Assembly: GCF_002165575.1 (NCBI RefSeq)
Contig: NZ_MXQF01000017.1
Span: 44,671-108,670 of the forward strand
Origin: Pseudoalteromonas sp. A601
GTDB lineage: Bacteria > Pseudomonadota > Gammaproteobacteria > Enterobacterales > Alteromonadaceae
Reading direction: 5' to 3'
Length of the DNA: 64,000 nt
A model generated the notes under the pieces. It did not search any database. It had not been told where the DNA came from and saw nothing but the letters and a program-made list of their open reading frames with translations. Position 1 is the stretch's first letter, and each line of letters starts with the position of its first letter. A program made the position numbers and the translations under genes. Below are positions 61,132-64,000 of the stretch, piece by piece.

Positions 61132-63387
61132 ATGCGATTTCTATACTTTGTGGCTTGGATGAGTTCCTTGTCTTTTTTTCACGATGCTCAAGCAAACGAG
61201 CAAACGTGTATTTCTTGCCACAAAGCCGAAGTACTTGATTGGCAACGCTCAGACCACTTTCATGCCATGGAGCCAGCTACATTAAAGACCGTATTGGGTA
61301 ACTTTGATAACCAAACACTCGACTACCAAGGACAGCAAGCTCGTTTTTTCACTGAGAATGAAAAGCTAGTTATTAGCATGCCAGATCTCGAAGGTACATT
61401 AACGAATTACCCCGTACTTTTTACCTTTGGCTATCAACCCTTACAGCAATATATGTTTGATATGGGGCAAGGGAAAATCCAATTATTTCCTTTTGCATGG
61501 GACTCTCGCACGAAAGAGCAAGGTGGGCAACGCTGGTTTGTGCTGCATCCTGAGCAAAAAAAACATGATATATTTCACTGGTCGCAAATGGGACAAAATT
61601 GGAACCATATGTGTGCAGATTGCCACTCTACAGATTTTAAAAAACAATTTGACCTACAAAGTAATAGCTTTAACTCTACGTTTACGCAAATAAATGTTGG
61701 CTGCCAAGCCTGTCATGGTGATACTCAGCAACACCTCGTCTGGGCCAATGGTGATACTGATATTAAAGACAAAGGCTTCTCGGTCAATATTAGTAAAAAA
61801 ACACCGTTGTTTACTCGCCAAGCTGATGGCAGCATGAAAAGCGTTCAACCGCTAAAAAACTCAGCGCAAATACCGGTTTGTGCAACGTGTCATTCTAGGC
61901 GTAGCCAAACTGCCGACAGAGTGGAGCCTCATGAGTTTTTAAAACAGTTTCAACCGTCACTCATCACTCCTGAGCTATACCATGTCGATGGCCAAGTATG
62001 GGATGAAGATTATGTATGGGGTTCGTTTGAACAAAGTAAAATGTTTGCAGCAGGTGTCACGTGTAGCAATTGCCATAATCCTCATTCTGGTAAGTTAAAG
62101 CTGCCTGGTAACCAAACCTGTACTCAATGCCACACGAGTGAGGTATTTGATACACCGGATCATCATGGTCATAAGATCGATAATGCGGGCAGTCAATGCG
62201 TTAATTGCCATATGCCTGCGACAACCTACATGCAAGTAGATGCTAGACGCGATCACAGCTTTAGAGTACCGCGTCCGGATTTAACATTGAAAACCCAAGC
62301 TCCTAATGCATGCAATAGTTGCCATGAAGACAAAACGCCTCAGTGGGCGGTGAAAAATATTAAGCAGTGGTACCCAAATTCAAAACACATGGGAAGCGAT
62401 CATTTTTCACAGGCCTTTCACGCAGCTGATAACCAGTTACCTAATAGTTCATCCATGCTAACAAAAGTTGCTCAAAATAAAGACTTCCCTAATATTATTC
62501 GTGCATCGGCACTCACTCGTATGGCAAATACCCCCGATAACAATGCCGTTGTGGCAATTGCTAGAGCGGTAAAAGAAGATGAACCATTGAAACGCCAAGC
62601 CGCTATAGTCGCTGCGATGCCGTATGAAATATCACAGCGCTGGCGCATGCTAAACAGCTTACTAGATGACTCGCGTTTACCAATACGCAGTGAAGCCGCC
62701 CGTGCACTTGCTGCGATGCTGATTGAACCATTCCCTGGTGGCTTGAATGAAACTGATACTAAACGACTCACAAATGCATTAAACGAATACAAGCAAGTTC
62801 AGTCTTACCAAGCTGAGCGTGGCTTTTCACATACAAATTTAGGTAACTTAGCACTTGAGCTTAATCAACCAGAGCAAGCAAAAGCGCACTATTTAACGGC
62901 AATTAAAGTGGAAGATATTTTCATTCCAAGCTATGTCAATTTAGCAGACCTCTATCGTATTCAAGGTGACGAAGTTGCGGCACAAAACATTTTAAAGCAA
63001 GGGCTTAAAGTAAATGCTGAAGCAGCTGATTTACATTATTCTTTGGCCATGAGTTACATTAGAGTGAAAAACAAGCAATCTGCCTTAGGGCATTTACAAA
63101 AAGCGGCAGATTTATCTACTGATAATGCTAATTACAATTACACGTATGCATTACTGTTACAAGATATGGGACAAATGGAGCGCGCTTTAGGCGCACTGAA
63201 AAAAGCATTTAGGATCACCCCAAATAACCCTGATATCAGCTATAGTTTAGCGCAAGCCTATTTAGCCAATAAGCAGTATGACTTAGCAATGCGTTATGCC
63301 AGAAATTTAGCACAACTGGTTCCTGGTAACCAACAGATACAACAATTTATCCAACAGATAAAAATGATGCAAAGTCTAAATAAATAA
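61132..63387 (+). CDS. Octaheme c-type cytochrome with TPR repeats
   Basis: A 751-residue exported multiheme protein (signal peptide about 1-22). Eight CxxCH heme motifs are present in order: CISCH, CADCH, CQACH, CATCH, CSNCH, CTQCH, CVNCH and CNSCH, all before about residue 400. The rest is HEAT/TPR-like repeats (about 440-745, with AKAHYLTAIKVEDIFIPSYVNLADLY and similar). AAGGATATTTGTAA precedes the ATG. It resembles cytochromes of the nitrite/tetrathionate/multiheme c554-like type fused to TPR, found in marine bacteria, and no close enzyme assignment can be made. It likely moves electrons in the periplasm. It stands apart from the ynj operon (244-base gap). Confidence 0.85.
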   Translation: MRFLYFVAWMSSLSFFHDAQANEQTCISCHKAEVLDWQRSDHFHAMEPATLKTVLGNFDNQTLDYQGQQARFFTENEKLVISMPDLEGTLTNYPVLFTFGYQPLQQYMFDMGQGKIQLFPFAWDSRTKEQGGQRWFVLHPEQKKHDIFHWSQMGQNWNHMCADCHSTDFKKQFDLQSNSFNSTFTQINVGCQACHGDTQQHLVWANGDTDIKDKGFSVNISKKTPLFTRQADGSMKSVQPLKNSAQIPVCATCHSRRSQTADRVEPHEFLKQFQPSLITPELYHVDGQVWDEDYVWGSFEQSKMFAAGVTCSNCHNPHSGKLKLPGNQTCTQCHTSEVFDTPDHHGHKIDNAGSQCVNCHMPATTYMQVDARRDHSFRVPRPDLTLKTQAPNACNSCHEDKTPQWAVKNIKQWYPNSKHMGSDHFSQAFHAADNQLPNSSSMLTKVAQNKDFPNIIRASALTRMANTPDNNAVVAIARAVKEDEPLKRQAAIVAAMPYEISQRWRMLNSLLDDSRLPIRSEAARALAAMLIEPFPGGLNETDTKRLTNALNEYKQVQSYQAERGFSHTNLGNLALELNQPEQAKAHYLTAIKVEDIFIPSYVNLADLYRIQGDEVAAQNILKQGLKVNAEAADLHYSLAMSYIRVKNKQSALGHLQKAADLSTDNANYNYTYALLLQDMGQMERALGALKKAFRITPNNPDISYSLAQAYLANKQYDLAMRYARNLAQLVPGNQQIQQFIQQIKMMQSLNK

Positions 63388-64000
63388 GGACTGTAGCATG
63401 GATATTCTTGCATAGTTCACACAATTCAAACGCAAATGATGGTCGTTATTATGGGCTAATAAGATGAAATTGAACGCCCTCTCATTACAATACTTACTTG
63501 TTGAGGATCTAACTAGGCATGTTAAACCCTTGCTGTTAAATCCTTAGCTTGAATCATTAAAAGCCAACTTTAGCCGAATCCAGTTTATTACCTTACGATA
63601 TCTATTGTGGTCCACGAACTTCGGGCAGTGAATTTAAGTTGTATGCAAGTCTAATTTTTTGCCAATAATATAGTACTTGCCTGATAAATCAACCGCGCAC
63701 CAGCTAAACCTAACAGCTTAAAGCTATGGATTTTATTCAATTGCCTAAACAAGGGAGCATTAAGGAAGTAGATTCCAGTGTATTACTCCAAGTTCTACAG
63801 CAACATACTTTACCATCCATAGCTCTAAACTTACTGTACAACAACAAACGTCCGCATGTACCTAAACGTACGCGTGTTATTATGCAGTAATATTAGAAGT
63901 AATTACCTAGTTATGCCCCCTGTTTAGGTTTAGTATGGGTATTTATAGAGAATGCAAAGGAGTTTCACGTCCTAGATTCGGATAATAAGTGCAATTTCTT
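63388..64000. other. Right-end stretch with a LysR remnant
   Basis: 613 bases to the window edge. Apart from the 54-codon LysR tail at 63726-63890 I see no open gene, RNA or repeat. The plus strand around 63610-63670 reads GPRTSGSEFKLYASLIFCQ before a stop, which may be more of the same decayed regulator, in another frame. Confidence 0.5.
63726..63890 (+). pseudogene. C-terminal remnant of a LysR-type regulator
   Basis: The frame encodes 54 residues reading MDFIQLPKQGSIKEVDSSVL and then LPSIALNLLYNNKRPHVPKR. Order and spacing match the last part of LysR effector domains (loss-of-control loop, then a small beta-strand and the R-x-H-P-x-R-type ending). The DNA-binding half and first effector half are absent. 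I regard it as debris; the match is short. Confidence 0.45.

Noticed and set aside
1..64000. tRNA, rRNA, IS elements, prophage, plasmid origin, defence island
   Set aside because: None recognised by reading; gene content is chromosomal uptake, catabolism and signalling.

Overview
The window looks like chromosome of a marine gammaproteobacterium of the Alteromonadales, most like Pseudoalteromonas. The reasons are the low-to-moderate GC content, the large number of TonB-dependent receptors, a periplasmic alginate-degradation operon, VC0807-type and PepSY-type membrane proteins, and many short GGCC-stem terminators. The genus is inferred from gene content; no rRNA or tRNA gene is present to anchor it.

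Layout. 1-3.3 kb: the start of ahpC on the minus strand, two small membrane proteins, a BMT5-like methyltransferase with a C-terminal U1-type zinc finger, and an overlapping Gfo/Idh/MocA oxidoreductase. 3.3-11.1 kb: an alginate unit with a PL6 lyase, a PL17 oligoalginate lyase and KDPG aldolase on the minus strand, a divergent GntR/FadR-type regulator with paired operator-like palindromes, and an iron-ADH-fold protein that lacks all four metal ligands. 11.3-16 kb: a PepSY remnant, an RhtA-type exporter, chemoreceptor debris, and a soluble hybrid histidine kinase paired with a PAS-GGDEF cyclase. 16.2-28.4 kb: an iron-uptake district with three receptors preceded by Fur-box-like sequences, a DUF3649-PepSY-DUF3325 cassette, two paralogous LysR regulators (one divergent from its receptor, as in irgB/irgA), a VC0807 protein and an RND-pump remnant. 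28.4-37.5 kb: a lipoprotein with lamin-tail domains, an S9 peptidase, a LacI regulator overlapping a glycosyltransferase, and a ThrE-type exporter. 38-49.3 kb: two paralogous large receptors flanking a Sel1/TonB-C protein and a CadC-like membrane regulator with a beta-propeller, followed by an S9 peptidase. 49.5-50.4 kb: a hemerythrin-like protein and a DoxX-type protein. 50.5-60.9 kb: a compact eight-gene run of receptor, VTT-disulfide oxidoreductase fusion, DUF547, YnjB/YnjC/YnjD ABC transporter, CDP-alcohol phosphatidyltransferase and fatty-acid-hydroxylase-type enzyme. 61.1-63.4 kb: an eight-heme cytochrome with TPR repeats. The last 0.6 kb holds only a LysR tail.

How the genes work together. 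The lyases depolymerise alginate in the periplasm, and KDPG aldolase completes the route to pyruvate and glyceraldehyde 3-phosphate. The intermediate enzymes (DEH reductase, KDG kinase, KdgF) are not in the window. The GntR regulator probably senses a pathway intermediate, and an identical operator half-site also lies before the iron-ADH-like gene. The 16-28 kb receptors look iron-regulated; the 38-60 kb receptors have no visible Fur box and are tied to peptidase, propeller-sensor and ABC-transport genes, so they probably import other substrates.

Most worth following up: the 50.5-60.9 kb run, which pairs an outer-membrane receptor with a complete ABC importer and lipid-type enzymes; the 38-49 kb receptor, private TonB and membrane-sensor cluster; the zinc-finger methyltransferase; and the ligand-less iron-ADH homologue inside the alginate locus.
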